This document shows positions 4,922-5,444 of a DNA stretch of 5,444 nucleotides, piece after piece. Below the pieces are notes generated by a model. It had not been told where the DNA came from, ran no database searches, and saw only the letters and a program-made list of their open reading frames with translations. Where the stretch lies: NCBI GenBank assembly GCA_900554625.1, contig USHP01000149.1, positions 1 to 5,444 on the forward strand, in the 5' to 3' direction. Every line of letters begins with the position of its first letter. The first letter of the stretch is position 1. The translations under genes and the position numbers were made by a program. This stretch comes from an uncultured Eubacteriales bacterium (GTDB taxonomy: Bacteria > Bacillota > Clostridia > Oscillospirales > Oscillospiraceae).

Positions 4922-5444
4922 ATGGAGGAATTCTCCTGCAAAACCAGGTTGATTTCCGGCAGCGGAGCGGTTTCAATGCTGGCAAGTCTGCAAGGGCAGC
5001 GGCTGTTTCTGGTGACGGACCCCTATTTTATGAAAAACGGTACGGCAAAACGTATTGCTGACCAGGCAAAATGTCCGCAAGTGGAGTATTTTGACAAAGT
5101 GCAGCCGGACCCTACGGTGGAACTGGCGGCGGAAGGGACAGCCCGGCTTCGGGAATTCAACCCGGATCTGGTGGTGGCCCTGGGTGGGGGCAGCGCCATG
5201 GACTGCGCCAAGGCCATGGCCTATTTCGCCAAAGGGGACTATACCTTTGTGGCCATTCCCACCACCTCCGGCTCCGGTTCGGAGGTGACGGATTTTGCCA
5301 TTTTGACCCACAATAAGGTAAAACATCCCTTGGTTGACCCTCGGCTGCGGCCGGATGTGGCAATTTTGGACAGCGATCTGCTTCAGCAGCTGCCCAAGGG
5401 ACTGATTGCGGAGACGGGATTTGACGTGCTGACCCATGCATTGG
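4922..5444 (+). CDS. Iron-containing (group III) alcohol dehydrogenase, N-terminal part, 3' truncated by window
   Basis: The frame is open from ATG 4922 to the window edge, giving 174 complete codons of a family usually near 370-390 residues. These enzymes interconvert alcohols and aldehydes with NAD(P)H in the cytosol, typically in fermentation. The Rossmann-like half shows GGGSAMDCAK (88-97), which binds the cofactor pyrophosphate, then PTTSGSGSEVT (113-123). AETGFDVLTHA (163-173) contains the first two metal ligands, Asp168 and His172, spaced as in FucO-type enzymes. The remaining His ligands lie beyond the window. The start gives MEEFSCKTRLISGSGA, a normal family N-terminus, with GGTGGA upstream. 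The opening resembles the PduQ/EutG-like branch, but no microcompartment genes are visible, so substrate is left open. Lys is mainly AAA and Arg mainly CGG, unlike the two preceding genes, suggesting lower or conditional expression. Confidence 0.93.
   Translation, partial: MEEFSCKTRLISGSGAVSMLASLQGQRLFLVTDPYFMKNGTAKRIADQAKCPQVEYFDKVQPDPTVELAAEGTARLREFNPDLVVALGGGSAMDCAKAMAYFAKGDYTFVAIPTTSGSGSEVTDFAILTHNKVKHPLVDPRLRPDVAILDSDLLQQLPKGLIAETGFDVLTHAL

Noticed and set aside
4924..4936. Hairpin GGAG-GAATT-CTCC at the dehydrogenase start codon as a translational control element
   Set aside because: Only four base pairs; it is explained by ordinary codons of the N-terminus and would be easily opened by the ribosome.
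2131..4941. A 936-codon open frame on the minus strand, longer than the phosphorylase gene it overlaps
   Set aside because: It is the complement of a highly codon-biased gene that avoids TTA, CTA and TCA, so antisense stops are rare. The translation is low in recognisable motifs, runs through both intergenic regions, and covers a phosphorylase with every family motif intact.
1..5444. CRISPR arrays, insertion sequences, phage or defence genes
   Set aside because: I found no repeated spacer-type units, no transposase or integrase motifs and no long terminal inverted repeats on either strand; the coding content is ordinary metabolic genes.

Overview
The window looks like the chromosome of a gut-type Firmicute of the class Clostridia, most likely Oscillospiraceae/Ruminococcaceae. 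This rests on the fairly high GC, a strong CTG/GGC/AAG codon preference, and protein families typical of those bacteria. The genus cannot be named from the sequence alone. All four supported genes are on the + strand, in what look like separate transcription units.

Layout. (1) 1-659: C-terminal part of an M18-family metallo-aminopeptidase, cut by the window edge. (2) 660-962: a 303-base intergenic region with an extended -10 promoter (748-776) and a leader of about 180 nt. The leader carries a strong Shine-Dalgarno sequence (834-840) that is 122 bases away from the start codon it should serve. Between them lies a segment that folds on paper into a compact four-way-junction RNA (852-954). (3) 963-2147: a MalK/MsmX/UgpC-type sugar ABC-importer ATPase with an unusual lysine-rich insertion near its N-terminus, followed by a textbook terminator (2164-2195). 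(4) 2148-2472: a 325-base regulatory region with a consensus -35 promoter, a LacI-family-like palindrome GAAACGTTTC and several hairpins. (5) 2473-4806: complete glycogen/maltodextrin phosphorylase, ended by a strong UUCG-loop terminator (4820-4855). (6) 4922-5444: N-terminal part of an iron-containing alcohol dehydrogenase, open at the window edge.

How the genes fit together. The ATPase would energise uptake of oligosaccharides. It has no permease or binding-protein genes beside it, which fits the shared 'multi-importer' ATPases of Firmicutes. The phosphorylase would turn alpha-1,4-glucans, imported or stored, into glucose-1-phosphate. Both genes use highly biased codons (AAG for Lys; CGT for Arg in the ATPase), suggesting high expression, while the flanking aminopeptidase and dehydrogenase do not. 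The ADH belongs to fermentative redox metabolism and the aminopeptidase to peptide turnover; neither is obviously linked to sugar use.

The most interesting item is the ATPase leader: a structured RNA domain placed between a perfect Shine-Dalgarno sequence and the start codon. It could act as a cis-regulatory RNA, or as a fold that brings the two translation signals together.
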